Assembly (NCBI GenBank): GCA_014529385.2
Contig: CM043942.1
Location: 8,434,001 to 8,498,000, forward strand
DNA length: 64,000 nucleotides
DNA from: Adiantum capillus-veneris
Taxonomy: Eukaryota; Streptophyta; Polypodiopsida; Polypodiales; Pteridaceae
Reading direction: 5' to 3'
Each line of letters opens with the position of its first letter. Position 1 is the stretch's first letter. The position numbers were made by a program, and so were the translations under genes. Positions 20,191-29,819 of this stretch are shown here, in pieces. A model generated the notes under the pieces. That model was given only the letters and a program-made list of their open reading frames with translations, ran no database searches and had not been told where the DNA came from.

Positions 20191-21135
20191 ATTTTCTAAA
20201 TCTATTCCTTCATTGGCCGCTGGCCCTGTGCCTTCTTGCTCTCTGGCTTGCTATCCTCTCAACTCCTCAATCTGCTTTAGGAGTTTCTGTTTTTCTGTTT
20301 CAGCTTCTTCTCCCATATTCACGAGGAGGTCATTCAACTCGGAGTTTATCTTCTCCGCCTCCTCGAGCTTTCTTTTGATACTTTCTAATTCCTCTTGTAT
20401 GGATTTTTGTTCTTCTTCCATTCTTGTTTGCATAACAATTGACCCCTCTGCCATCATCAATCGTTGCTTTTTCTCTAGAGTCAGCTCTTTCTGAAGTTCT
20501 TGCATCTGTTCTTCATACATTTGGCTTTCCGTGGTGATGTGAGTCGAGCTAGTAGCTCTGACTCGGGCAGGAGATGCCCGCAGCCTCTGGATGGTTTGAT
20601 CTTTCACTTTAAGCTGGTCCTTGAGCTTAAGGACCTCATCCTGGCTGGCTTCTTGATCTATCTCCGCCTTTTCTTTGGCGTTTCTCATTGCTTCAACTTC
20701 TTTAGACTCCTCAGCCAGCTGTAGGGTCAGGTTATCCCTTTCCCTCTCTGCATCTATCAATGATTTGCTGAGTTGCTGACATTCCTCTTCAACTCCTTGA
20801 ATTCTTTGGGCTGCTGCTTGATTTTCTTTTTCCATTTCCTGGAATCTTTGCAATGCCCTTGCTAGACTGGCATGTAGCTCCGCTTCTCTCTCTTTCTTCC
20901 TTTGACTTTGTCCTTGTAAAGAGTCTACTTCCAGCTTTATCTTCACTTTAGTGGCCTTGAGAATTGCCATCTCACTTTCAGAGGCCATGGACTGCGCTCT
21001 TAACCCAGTTAACTTCGTCATCACCACATCCCAATCGTTGGAGGGCGGGTGCAGGTCCACTGTATCTATGGCCATCTCTTTTAGTTCTACTAACCTGATG
21101 GTTTGCATTTGTTCCTTAGGCCTTGTGCTTGCCAA
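20191..21135 (-). pseudogene. Element B ORF2: long coiled coil
   Basis: A 294-residue open frame (20251-21135) with dense heptads: RFQEMEKENQAAAQRIQG, ERERDNLTLQLAEESKEVEA, DEVLKLKDQLKVKDQTIQRL, EELESIKRKLEEAEKINSEL. It is preceded by RPKEQMQTIRLVELKEM. Length and place match A's coiled coil, while the sequence is much more diverged than gag or pol. Likely oligomerisation scaffold. Confidence 0.65.
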
Positions 21136-21570
21136 GTAGAATGCGACAGTGGTAGCCTCTTCTTTTGTGTATCCTACAGCTAGCAGGTCCAGAAATGTGT
21201 TATACGACTCATTTGGCTCTGATTGCCCACTTCGAGGCTTAGCCTCTTCCTTTGGTTCCGGCTCCTGGCCCTGCTCTTGCTTGGCCTCTTCTTGTTCTTC
21301 TGGTTTGTCTTCCTCCTCTTTATCTTCTTGTGGAGGGCTGCTAGGAGGTGGTGAGGGCGGTGGAGATGTAGGCTTTTTCTTTAAATCTCAGTCTGCCTTT
21401 GTTTTCCTTTCTCTCTCTTGGCTTTCCTGCTCTTCTAGCAGTTTCTGTCGTACCTTCTCCACTTCCTCTTCTGTAAAAGGTACATGCGGGATATTTTCTG
21501 ATGCGGCATCAAGAATCTCAAAATTTTTAATGTAATCTTTGAATCTATCCCTTTGCACCCTTCGGGATGA
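21136..21570 (-). pseudogene. Element B ORF2: Pro/Glu-rich linker
   Basis: Starts after a TGA just past 21,571. NIPHVPFTEEEVEKVRQK can be read in frame, then a shift to a Ser/Pro run (PTSPPPSPPPSSPPQ) and an acidic Glu/Lys/Gln stretch, leading into the coiled coil. Same domain order as A. Confidence 0.55.
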
Positions 21571-22656
21571 TCATGACATTGATTCTAGAGACGGCTTCCA
21601 GAGTTCACTCAAATCGCCTTTAAGGGCCCTTTCTGCTCTGAAGCTCTCCATCAGCCGCTCTAGTCTTGCTGCTTTTTGTGACTTTGTCTCTTTTGCCGGC
21701 ACTTGGGCAAATTCTTTCTTTCCCTTCTTTTGCTCGGGCTGCTCTTCTTGAATAGGCTCTAGCCGTCTTTTCAATCTTGTGGCAACCCTTGGTGCTCTTT
21801 GTGGCTCGTCTTCTTTGTCTTCTTTGAGCCTTAGCCAGTCGTTCTGTGATGGGGGGTCAGGCCATCTCCTTTTTGCGTGCAATGCCCCATAAATCACCTT
21901 AGTGATTAGTTCTCTTGGCACAATATATGTGGGCTTCTTGTTACCCATCTTCACTAGGTTGACATGTATATATGCTGCATAATTGATTATCTTTGGAGTG
22001 CTCTTCATCATTGCCCAAGTGAATGTCGTGGCAATTGCTCCTGACGGCATTCTGTACTTTTGTGGCCGCTTCGTGTACATATGGAAGTATTGGTTGTACA
22101 ATTGACTCATGATTGCCACTCTTGGGTTGGAAATATCTTCAAAAGTGTAGTTGCCTTTCTTCTCATTATACACCTTGACATCATCCCTTCTTTTAGTTAC
22201 ACTATCCCCCTTGTTGGAGAGGTCTGGTGCATCTGCTACAACTTGCTCGGTGATGACTATTTCTGTTTCTGGCCTGCCTTGAAGATCGGTTACTCTGGCC
22301 ACTCCATCTTCCTTTATTGTTGTCACAAACTCCCAGACTCTCTTTATGTCAACCCCTGCCGGCACTGCTTCAAAATAGTTGTGGAGATCAATCTTCTCCA
22401 AGTACCTGGCCATCTTGCTTCTTACGAACTCATTGAGTTCCTGCGGTAGCATTGGTAGCTCGATCACATTCCCTTCAGTGTCTTTGAACACTCCTTGGTA
22501 GATATTTAGGTCATTGGACTCTAGCAGATCTTCTTGGATCCATGTGCTGGTGGGCTTTAGTGTTCCTTCTGGTATGATGAAGGGCTCCACTTCTTCTAGG
22601 TAATCCTTAAGGGTCATTCTTTTCTTCTTTGCCGGTGACTTCGCGGCGGCTTCCAT
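21571..22656 (-). CDS. Element B ORF2: N-terminal domain
   Basis: A 361-residue open frame starting at ATG 22,656 (MEAAAKSPAKKKRMTLKDYL). It is the best-preserved ORF2 N-terminus: LKPTSTWIQED, LNIYQGVFKD, GVDIKRVWEFVTTIKEDG, YTKRPQKYRMPSGAIATT, TFTWAMMKSTPKI, PRELITKVIYGAL, SQNDWLRLKED, then a basic stretch (RLKRRLEPIQEEQPEQKKGK) that could act as a nuclear signal. A counterpart is in A. No known enzyme motif is visible. The position after pol is where env-like ORFs sit in some plant gypsy elements, but I see no signal peptide or membrane segment. Confidence 0.65.
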   Translation of the reverse strand: MEAAAKSPAKKKRMTLKDYLEEVEPFIIPEGTLKPTSTWIQEDLLESNDLNIYQGVFKDTEGNVIELPMLPQELNEFVRSKMARYLEKIDLHNYFEAVPAGVDIKRVWEFVTTIKEDGVARVTDLQGRPETEIVITEQVVADAPDLSNKGDSVTKRRDDVKVYNEKKGNYTFEDISNPRVAIMSQLYNQYFHMYTKRPQKYRMPSGAIATTFTWAMMKSTPKIINYAAYIHVNLVKMGNKKPTYIVPRELITKVIYGALHAKRRWPDPPSQNDWLRLKEDKEDEPQRAPRVATRLKRRLEPIQEEQPEQKKGKKEFAQVPAKETKSQKAARLERLMESFRAERALKGDLSELWKPSLESMS

Positions 22657-22821
22657 AGATCCTGTTGCACTCAGTAGTCCGAAGTTAGCGTTTTTTCCAT
22701 ATTAGCTAAGAAACTAAGTTTTAACTATCCAAATGACTTGAAAATTGAAAATAAAACTTAAAAGGAACTTGTGAAGCTGTGCATGTGCTCACAGTGCAAT
22801 TTTGGCCAAAAATTTCCATTT

Positions 22822-22845
22822 AGACATCCTATGCGTAGGATGTCT
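22822..22845. repeat. Family-B palindrome, copy 1 (one change)
   Basis: 24 bp: arm AGACATCCTA, centre TGCG (CG to TG), arm TAGGATGTCT. Confidence 0.9.
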
Positions 22846-22974
22846 TTTTCATCAGAATTGGTTGATACTTGACATGCTGGTAGTGCATGGCTTATGGAAC
22901 ATGGTTATGTGCTTGGATATGGATTTGGGCATCAAAAAGTGGATTTTTTGGGCTGATTTAGGCTTTAGGGTTGG

Positions 22975-22998
22975 AGACATCCTACGCGTAGGATGTCT
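22975..22998. repeat. Family-B palindrome, copy 2
   Basis: Perfect: arm AGACATCCTA, centre CGCG, arm TAGGATGTCT. Confidence 0.9.
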
Positions 22999-23259
22999 AT
23001 TTCATCAAAATGGCATGGGATTTGTTCTCTGGGTAGTCCTTGGCCTATGGAACATGGCTATGCTTTTGGATTTGGATTTGGACAAGAATTGATGCTTGTG
23101 AGAGCCTGTGTAGTGTTTTTGGGCTCAAAAAGTGTATCTTGAAGGTGTTGGGGGTCAAAAATGATTAGAATGGCTTCAAAATTGGTATATGAGCTCTTGA
23201 TGATGATGTGATTAGATCTCGAATGGACAAACATCCTCTCAAGGCCAAAAATGTCAAAT

Positions 23260-23283
23260 AGACATCCTACGCGTAGGATGTCT
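23260..23283. repeat. Family-B palindrome, copy 3
   Basis: Perfect 24-bp copy, 285 bp after copy 2. Confidence 0.9.
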
Positions 23284-23544
23284 ACTTCACCAATTTTTGC
23301 TTCTAACCACACAGATTGGTTGGTTATGTGCTTGTGAATGTGTTGTGCAAGTTTCATGTGATTTGGAAAAGATTTGGTAGGTCTATGGCCCATTATTGCC
23401 TCTATGCCCTAACTTTGCGTTTTTTCATGCATATGAGGTCAATGTTGGTCCAAATGTGATGAAACTTGGTGGATACCATGTAAAGGTCATTCAGAAAATG
23501 TGTGTGATGAAAAATGTTGGGATCTGTGCCCAGAAATGCCCTTG

Positions 23545-23560
23545 AGACATCCTAGTCTCT
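23545..23560. repeat. Family-B palindrome, decayed copy 4
   Basis: AGACATCCTA is intact, then GTCTC; the centre and most of the right arm are lost. It lies exactly 285 bp after copy 3. Confidence 0.65.
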
Positions 23561-24546
23561 TGATGATTTTTAAATGGAATGTGCCACTAGTGCCTGCCCT
23601 TGGTCCCCCTGAGTCCCTTTTAAGCCTAATTTCAACAAAAAAGTCAAATGGATAAAATTAACTCCCTGTGTGGACTTCAGAGCCCCCGAGCCGTTTTCTG
23701 ACTTTTGGTGATGAAATTTCTTGATGTTGGTCTCCATAGCTTCCCGATTTCTTGGGGATCCTTGCCGTATGGTTTTTGTCGACTTTGGCTTCACCGGAGC
23801 TTCATTTGGCAATTTGTCACTCTAGAAGCACCTGTGGTTGCGTTTACATGTCTTCGATGATTTGTGGTGGTCTACCACTATAGGACTCGGTTGTTGATGG
23901 CCTAGGAAAGCCGCTCGTGAAGTTTGGTGGCAAAAAGGCTTGCGGTTTGGCCGCGAGAGCAATTTGACGCTTTGTGTGTCTGATGCCGTTTCTGAAGTTT
24001 AGTGCCGCTTCAGGTCACTTTTTGGTCATGTGGGTCACATAGACTTGTCGAGCATGTCGAGATGCTCCTACCCATGAATTTTGGTAGCATTTGGGCGCCT
24101 TTTCGCCGATTCCCCATTTGGTGGCCTCTTGCGGGATTCTAGGAATTAGGGTTTTTTCCGATGGTTTTCTACTGCCTTTGGACATCCAAGACTGGTCTCC
24201 TATGCTAGGGTAAGTTGCCGGTGAAGTTTTGTTGCTTTTGGGTTAGCCATTAGGTCGCCGCCTCTACTTGTAGGTCTCTACTGCCCGCTTTGTGTGAACC
24301 CTACGCTAGTTTTCGCGACAAAACGACAAACATGCTCGAAAAGCTCAAGGTGGTGAGCCTACCTCTCATCTCTGAAGCCCGTCAGGTAGTCGTGCACGTC
24401 GTAGAAGCTGCTGGAAGGTCCGTTCGCTCCAGGTGGCAGAAGCTCTCTCCAAAAGGTCAATAGTAAAAATGAGCTAAAAATGAGGTGAAAATTTCTTATA
24501 ATGGAGGTCCCCGAACCACTTTTCATGAAATTTGACATGTGCTCCT

Positions 24547-24594
24547 AACTTCTTGCAAGATGCGGTTTAGGCTCAAAAATTTCTTGATTTGGAC
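24547..24594 (-). promoter_or_regulatory. Highly conserved ~48-nt noncoding block (B)
   Basis: Minus strand GTCCAAATCAAGAAATTT then GAGCCTAAACCGCATCTTGC, nearly identical to A 11,535-11,583. Confidence 0.5.
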
Positions 24595-24954
24595 TCCATT
24601 TGCTTTGTTTACCAGAAATTTGGCATTTCGGTCAAAACCTGGCCAAAACACGCTTTCTCCCCCAGTCTCATAATTGCACCTCCACTGTACCATAGGTTGT
24701 CCTATAGTCACTGATCATTCCCATATTTTTTTGTTTTTCATTACGACCGTTTTTCACCTGCTTTTTGTTATTTTGGAGTTTTTTTGCCGAAAATTAGCAA
24801 AATTAAAAGGAATATAGCAAATCAAACCCAGAAAATCCCCAAAAATCATAAAATATCACAAACATCACCGCAAAACATTATATACACTCATGCAATTTTT
24901 ATGGCAAGATTTCTCCGTTTTACCAATATTTTGCCCAAAAAATGGCTATTTCTA

Positions 24955-24962
24955 CTTATATA
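24955..24962 (-). promoter_or_regulatory. TATA-like box upstream of ORF2 (B)
   Basis: TATATAAG within AGCCCCTAGGTGTG...TATATAAGTAG on the minus strand, matching the A box in context. Confidence 0.5.
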
Positions 24963-25137
24963 CACACACCTAGGGGCTTGATTTGGCGTTTGGACCCATA
25001 TACCTATAGATACATGCTGTATAAGGGCATATGTACTTGGGTTAGTCCAAAAAAATTTTCAATCAAACAACAATCCTTAAAAGTCGAAAATCATGCCCTT
25101 TTTTGCTCTTTCTGCTATTGGTTTTGCATTTGAGAAT

Positions 25138-25152
25138 GCCTCCTCCCCTCCT
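25138..25152 (-). promoter_or_regulatory. Internal polypurine tract of element B
   Basis: Minus strand AGGAGGGGAGGAGGC, preceded by the conserved GTCC-loop-GGAC hairpin at 25,160-25,171 and followed by GCATTCT, as in A (10,972-10,990). Confidence 0.6.
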
Positions 25153-25735
25153 AGCCAGAGTCCTCCCGGACGACAAGGTATCGCGTAGGAGTATGTGCCG
25201 TATATAGGTTGAAAAATTTGTGCTAATGCTTGGCCGATTAATGTGGCCCTAATTTATGCATACTCGGTCAATGCATGTAAACATTAATGCTCTGCAAGAG
25301 AAGGGGATAAGCAAGATGCTTATTGGCATTTGCCGTCGAGGTTTCCTGTTTTCTTTGCAAGTAACAGTTGTAACTCTACTGCTCTCTGTTTAATTGTCTT
25401 TTTTGCAAAAGGCAGTCACTTTGCCGCTACTGTTGATATAGCCGTAGTGGTTTCTATGGAGAGGAGTGGCTTGGCCAGAATGGCCGCAGTCCTTATTTCT
25501 TTTGCTTTCCATTGGTAGCTTGTTTTTGCCGGTTTTTGTAGGTGTTTTGCTACTTCCTTGGTTGCCACTGTTTTGTTGCCGATTGGCATCCACATAAGTC
25601 GGTTGTCCTTTTCAAATGCAGCTATCTGCCTTTCGCTGTTGCTTGTACTGAAGGGAGTTCCTTTTGCTTTTGTTTTGGTATCCAAATGCGAGTAACATTT
25701 GGGTTATTGATGAGCATTTTCTTTGGGATCCATAT
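25153..25735 (-). pseudogene. Element B pol tail
   Basis: Broken Lys/Thr/Gln-rich frames on the minus strand, including the TIKQRAVELQLLLAKKTGN text shared with A. No enzyme motif. Confidence 0.4.
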
Positions 25736-26452
25736 CTATTTTATGCCCTTGGTTTTTGGTTGAACTATCTGCTTCAGTTGAATTCTTTCATTGCATTGTT
25801 GTTTGTCTGCCATGTAATTTCTATCCTTCCGCATCCATACTTGTTTCCCTTGTTTTGGTAATCTAGATCTTTGCATTGCGGTTGGTGACTTCGTATGTAT
25901 GTAGTTAGCATAGTTGGCTTTTACCTGTCTGTTGGCCTTGGATATCATGTTGTTCTTTGGTGGCATCCTTGCTTTTGGCTCTTTTTCCAGTGATTGCATT
26001 GCTTGCAGCTGATTATTCCGGTATTGCTGAGCAAAGGCTATCACCTGTTGTTCTTGTGCATGCTGAATTTTGACTGCATTCGCATTCCAATCTATCTGCA
26101 CATTGTACTCTTTTTGCCAAGGTTGTCCCAACATCATTGGGTGTTTTGTGCTTTCATCCTCCACCACATAGAATTTGTGTGGGTAAATATATTGATGTAC
26201 TTGTACATGCAATATAGTCCAGCCCAATGTTTTCAACGAGTGTGATGTAATACTTTCCAGCACTTGAGGAGTAGGATGAAGTTGGCATGTGGATTTGAGC
26301 TGTTGGTATAATCCGTAAGAGATCAAATTTTCTTGAGCTCCAGAATCAAGCAATGCCGTCGATTCAACTTGATTGCTACCCACTTTGACTGCAATTATTG
26401 GCTCCCTCGTGTCTTCATCCAACTGCGTTAGTCGAATGGCATTGATTCGCAA
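25736..26452 (-). CDS. Element B second aspartic-protease-like domain, after integrase
   Basis: A 238-residue open frame. Residues 33-46 read ALLDSGAQENLISY, with Asp36 in a D-S-G motif, and about 80 residues on is HPMMLGQPWQKEYNVQIDW, the usual closing strand of a retropepsin fold. QVWMRKDRN follows in a basic tail. Together with A this shows the domain is a stable part of the family. A stop separates it from the integrase C-terminus upstream. Function unknown; dimeric protease activity is inferred from the motif only. Confidence 0.75.
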   Translation of the reverse strand: MRINAIRLTQLDEDTREPIIAVKVGSNQVESTALLDSGAQENLISYGLYQQLKSTCQLHPTPQVLESITSHSLKTLGWTILHVQVHQYIYPHKFYVVEDESTKHPMMLGQPWQKEYNVQIDWNANAVKIQHAQEQQVIAFAQQYRNNQLQAMQSLEKEPKARMPPKNNMISKANRQVKANYANYIHTKSPTAMQRSRLPKQGKQVWMRKDRNYMADKQQCNERIQLKQIVQPKTKGIK

Positions 26453-26946
26453 TGGTGCTCCACTTTGTTGTTGTTATCGCAGAAGTCTTCGTTTTGCAAT
26501 GCGTTCTTTTGCTTCTGCTTGATCTTCTTCTCGTACTCTCTGTTTTTCCTTTATTCGTTGTTTTTCTTGATGAATTTGTTGAAGCATATCCTGTGTGAGT
26601 GGTAAATGATATTTCTTCAGTTGCGACATCCACTAATCTAGTTCGGCATTTCTTCACCTGCTAATGTAGCAACCTTGACAGCTCCACTTTGTGATAGATC
26701 ACTAATCACAAAGGGTCCCATCCCTCGCTTTTTAAGTTTCTTGGCATGTTGCATCAAAGTATAAACAAGTACATAATCACCTGTTTTGAACTCTTTAGTG
26801 TGTACATGCTTGTCAAGAAACTCTTTTTGTCTTCTCTTTTTAGCATATATTGAAGCTACAGCTCTCAAGCGGAGTTCATCTAGCTTTTCAAGATCATCTA
26901 TTCTTGAAGAGAGCTCATGCCCTGTCCATTCTAAGCGTTTCGCTAC
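26453..26946 (-). pseudogene. pol: Element B integrase C-terminal region
   Basis: Minus strand: AVASIYAKKRRQKEFLDKHV, GDYVLVYTLMQHAKKLKKRG and GPFVISDLSQSGAVKVATL, then KKYHLPLTQDM and an EAKERIAKRR helix as in A. No chromodomain. Stops near 26,640 and 26,450. Confidence 0.75.
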
Positions 26947-27510
26947 TCATAGAGTTGGCATTAAAAACTCTATGGGTAGTATAGCATTTAGGCCAAACAC
27001 CATGTTGTACGGTGTTGTTCCTATCGATGTTTTATAAGCTACCCTGTATGTCCATAGGGTTGAGTGTAGCTTCTGATCCCAATCTGTTCTTGACTCTGAC
27101 ACTATTTTAGTGAGAACCGTGCATAGTGTTTTATTTGTGGCCTCAGCTTGTCCATTGGTCTGTGGATGGTATAGAGCAGATTTCCTATGTATGACCATGA
27201 ACTCCTCTAGCAGATATTCAATGACTTCATTAAGAAAATGTATCCTACGATCACTGACAATTTCTATTGGTAAACCGTATCATACAAAAACATTCTCATA
27301 CAAAAATTGTGCAGTAGTTCGTGCATCTACTTTTTGCGTTGCCTTGGCTTCCGCCCATTTTGTGAGATAGTCCGTAGCCACAATGATATATTGGGTATGG
27401 GTGCGATATGCAGGGGGTGAGATAGGTCCCACAAAATCAATGCCCCATTTTGCAAATGCTCGTGCTCCCATCATTGGCCTTAGTGGCATCTCATCTCTCT
27501 TTATCGGCAC
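26947..27510 (-). pseudogene. pol: Element B integrase catalytic core
   Basis: Two frames joined by a shift near 27,280. Asp in KWGIDFVGPI, Asp in EIVSDRRIHF and Glu in NGQAEATNK give the DDE triad. RRIHF replaces the usual RGTHF. Otherwise a typical gypsy core. Confidence 0.85.
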
Positions 27511-28373
27511 CTTGGCGCACTGACATGGTCACAACGCTTTACAAACTCTTCAGCATCCATATGCAATGTAGGCCACCAGATTCCTGCGGTTAAGACTATT
27601 TTTGTCGTCTTATCGCCTGAAAAATGGCCTCCACTTACTCCGCTATGTGCATGTTCTAGAATCAACAGGTATTCACTTTCACTTGCACAGATTCTAAGTT
27701 GATTGTCCTTTCCTCGCTTATAGAGTTGGTTCCCAATTATCTGAAAGTCGCGAGCTTCCAGCTCTATAGCCCTTTTCCGTGCTCTTGTGATGTTCTCAGG
27801 AAATGTCCTGGTGGTTAAGAAATCAATGATATATTGACTCCATGCAGGTGCAATGTTTACCTGAAACAATGTCGCGTGATCCACTGGTTGTTTGGTACTA
27901 CATATAGTACAATTGGTAACATAAGAATGTGTGTCCGCATACATAGTTGGCCAATAAACCCCTAACTGTTTCAGTCTCTGGTGTGTTTTCACTGTTGAAC
28001 AATGAAATGCACAATCTTGGACATGTGCTTCTTCAAGGTAGCACTCGAATTCTTCCGGATTTATACATAATCGTAGGATTTGGTCCGATCCTAGATGATA
28101 CAGCCGTCCTGCTATCAACTGGAAGTTTTTTGTTTGCTGAATTGTTTGTTGTTTGGATCTGTATTCCGTATTATCAAACCTACTTCCAAAGGAAAGAATG
28201 CTAACTATTTCCTGTGACCATTTGGGTATCATTTCAATATTGAAAAGATAAGCATCTGGTATGTCATCATCTACTCTTTCAGGAGCTTCCCCGTTGTGTA
28301 TCCTTGAAAGATGATCTGCTCGTAGATGGGTTTTACCCTTTTTGACCACCTCTGTGAAATCAAACTCTAGCAA
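27501..28373 (-). CDS. pol: Element B tandem pre-integrase zinc modules
   Basis: One open frame of 290 residues containing two copies of a ~135-residue module. Copy 1: MIPKWSQEIVSIL, FQLIAGRLYHLGSDQILRLC, EEAHVQDCAFH, GVYWPTMYADTHSYV, CTIC. Copy 2: APAWSQYIIDFL, FQIIGNQLYKRGKDNQLRIC, EHAHSGVSGGHF, GIWWPTLHMDAEEFV, CDHVSAPRC. Each has the His pair and Cys pair of an integrase HHCC zinc site; in copy 2 the second Cys pair is disturbed by a shift at the frame end. Retroviral and gypsy integrases normally have one. The duplication is shared with A, so it is ancestral to both families. Confidence 0.8.
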   Translation of the reverse strand: MLEFDFTEVVKKGKTHLRADHLSRIHNGEAPERVDDDIPDAYLFNIEMIPKWSQEIVSILSFGSRFDNTEYRSKQQTIQQTKNFQLIAGRLYHLGSDQILRLCINPEEFECYLEEAHVQDCAFHCSTVKTHQRLKQLGVYWPTMYADTHSYVTNCTICSTKQPVDHATLFQVNIAPAWSQYIIDFLTTRTFPENITRARKRAIELEARDFQIIGNQLYKRGKDNQLRICASESEYLLILEHAHSGVSGGHFSGDKTTKIVLTAGIWWPTLHMDAEEFVKRCDHVSAPRCR

Positions 28374-29330
28374 TATAATAAACTAGCATACAATTATTCC
28401 TGTATTGCATGGTTTATTGACCAGATACAAAAGAGCTTAATGATTTTTAAAGAACACAAATTTGTTTGCGAGCAAATAATGCCGGAATTTCTTCACCGCA
28501 TAGATCATTCCTAATCCTTCTCGTTCGGTGGTTGTGTAGTTATTTTCCGCATTGTTTAACTGTCGGCTTGCATAACAAACTGGAAAATCCATTGTTCCGT
28601 CTCCAGGTTGAGCCATAATACTTCCGATTGCATATGCAGAAGCATCAATGTGAACATGGAATATATTTTCCCGATCCGATGCTTTAAGTACAGGTGCTGA
28701 TATAAGGTTTTCCTTCAGCTTTTGGAATGAAGTTTCACACTCCTCTGTCCAATCGAAATTGACTAGCAAACGATACAGAGGTTGTGCAATGACTGCATAC
28801 AGGTATATAAATCTTTGATAATATCCGTAGTGTCCCATGAAGGATTGCACTTGTTTAGCATTAGTAGGCCTGGGTAGGTCTACTATGACTTTGACTTTGT
28901 CTAGGTCAATGGTTATGCCATTTCTTGAGACAATGTGTCCTAAAATGCGGCCTTGCTTAACCATAAAGATACACTTTTCTGGGTTAAGAAAGATTCGATA
29001 TGTCCTGCATTTTTCAAATACCCTTTGAAAATGGTCAATATGTTCCTCTCGTAGAAGAGAGTGTACACAAAGATCATCCATGTATATTTCTAAGAATATT
29101 CTCAGGTATTCTTTGAACGCGTACGTCATTAACCTTTGGAAGGTAGCTGGGGCATTAGTTAAGCCAATCGGCATAACTCGATATGCATAAATTCCCCATT
29201 CTTTGGAAAACTCTGTTTTGTGTTGATCCTCCCTTGCAATTTCCAGTTGGTTGTATCCTGAAAACCCATCCAGAAAGGAATAAGCTTGTTTTTCGGCCAC
29301 CCGCTCAAGTACATGTTCTGTGATTGGCAA
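28374..29330 (-). CDS. pol: Element B reverse transcriptase core and RNase H
   Basis: 297-residue minus-strand frame (28437-29330): YSFLDGFSGYNQ (catalytic Asp), MPIGLTNAPATFQRL, YMDDL at about 29,070-29,084, then GHIVSRNGI, QSFMGHYGYYQRF and RNase H (HVHIDASAYAIGS, CYASRQLNNAENNYTTTERE). The frame stops at NH near 28,437, just where A continues to QALLYLV. The conserved catalytic residues are intact. Confidence 0.88.
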
Positions 29331-29819
29331 GGGATAATTATCCCTTATGGTGGCTGCATTTACCTTTTTGAGGTTTACACATACTCACAGTTTTCCGTTC
29401 TTCTTGGGAACTACCACAATGGGTGACACCCAATCTGTATGTTCAATTTCATAGATGAATTCAGCTTCCATCAGCTTATCAATCTCTTCTTTGATTCATT
29501 TAGCAAATGTATCATTATATGTATAAGGACGTTGTTTGCTAGGTTTTGCATCCGATTTCAAAGGAATTGTATGTTGGCATATCGATGGATGGTCTTTATA
29601 GGACCATGCAAACACATCTTTATATTTCTTGAGAAGTTGTGTTAGCCGTTCTTCTTCTTCAGGCTCTAAATCGTTTGCTATATAGACCGGCTGAGGCTTT
29701 TTACCTGGTTCCGCGAGGTCTATCCTTTTGGAATTTTCTGGCCCATCGTAAGATTCTTGGTTGGTTCTTTGCCTGACTGGTGGTGTCATGATGATTTTTT
29801 TGTCCTGTATGGTTCCCAT
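29331..29819 (-). pseudogene. pol: Element B RT N-terminal part
   Basis: Minus-strand text ESYDGPENSKRIDLAE, PVYIANDLEPEEEERLTQ, KDVFAWSYKDHPSICQHT and KQRPYTYNDTFAK leads into RT; a stop near 29,495 and a change near 29,385 interrupt before KKNGKLRV-like sequence. Overlaps the end of the PR1 frame by 34 nt. Confidence 0.75.

Larger units (their letters stand above)
22657..23560 (-). repeat. Element B second leader: palindrome-bearing repeats upstream of ORF2
   Basis: Palindromes at 22,822, 22,975 and 23,260 and a truncated one at 23,545; the last three are exactly 285 bp apart. The text after the first two is alike (TTTTCATCAGAATTGG and ATTTCATCAAAATGGC; CTTATGGAACATGGTTATG and CCTATGGAACATGGCTATG). 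On the minus strand, CACCAAGTTTCATCACATTTGG near 23,455 recalls A's CACCAAATTTCAAGGCATTT. No gene. Confidence 0.75.
23561..25137 (-). other. Element B noncoding region between pol and second leader
   Basis: No gene is supported. On the minus strand it runs from the internal polypurine tract through a TATA-like box (24,955-24,962) and the conserved block 24,547-24,594 to the palindromic leader, the same order as in A. Confidence 0.6.
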
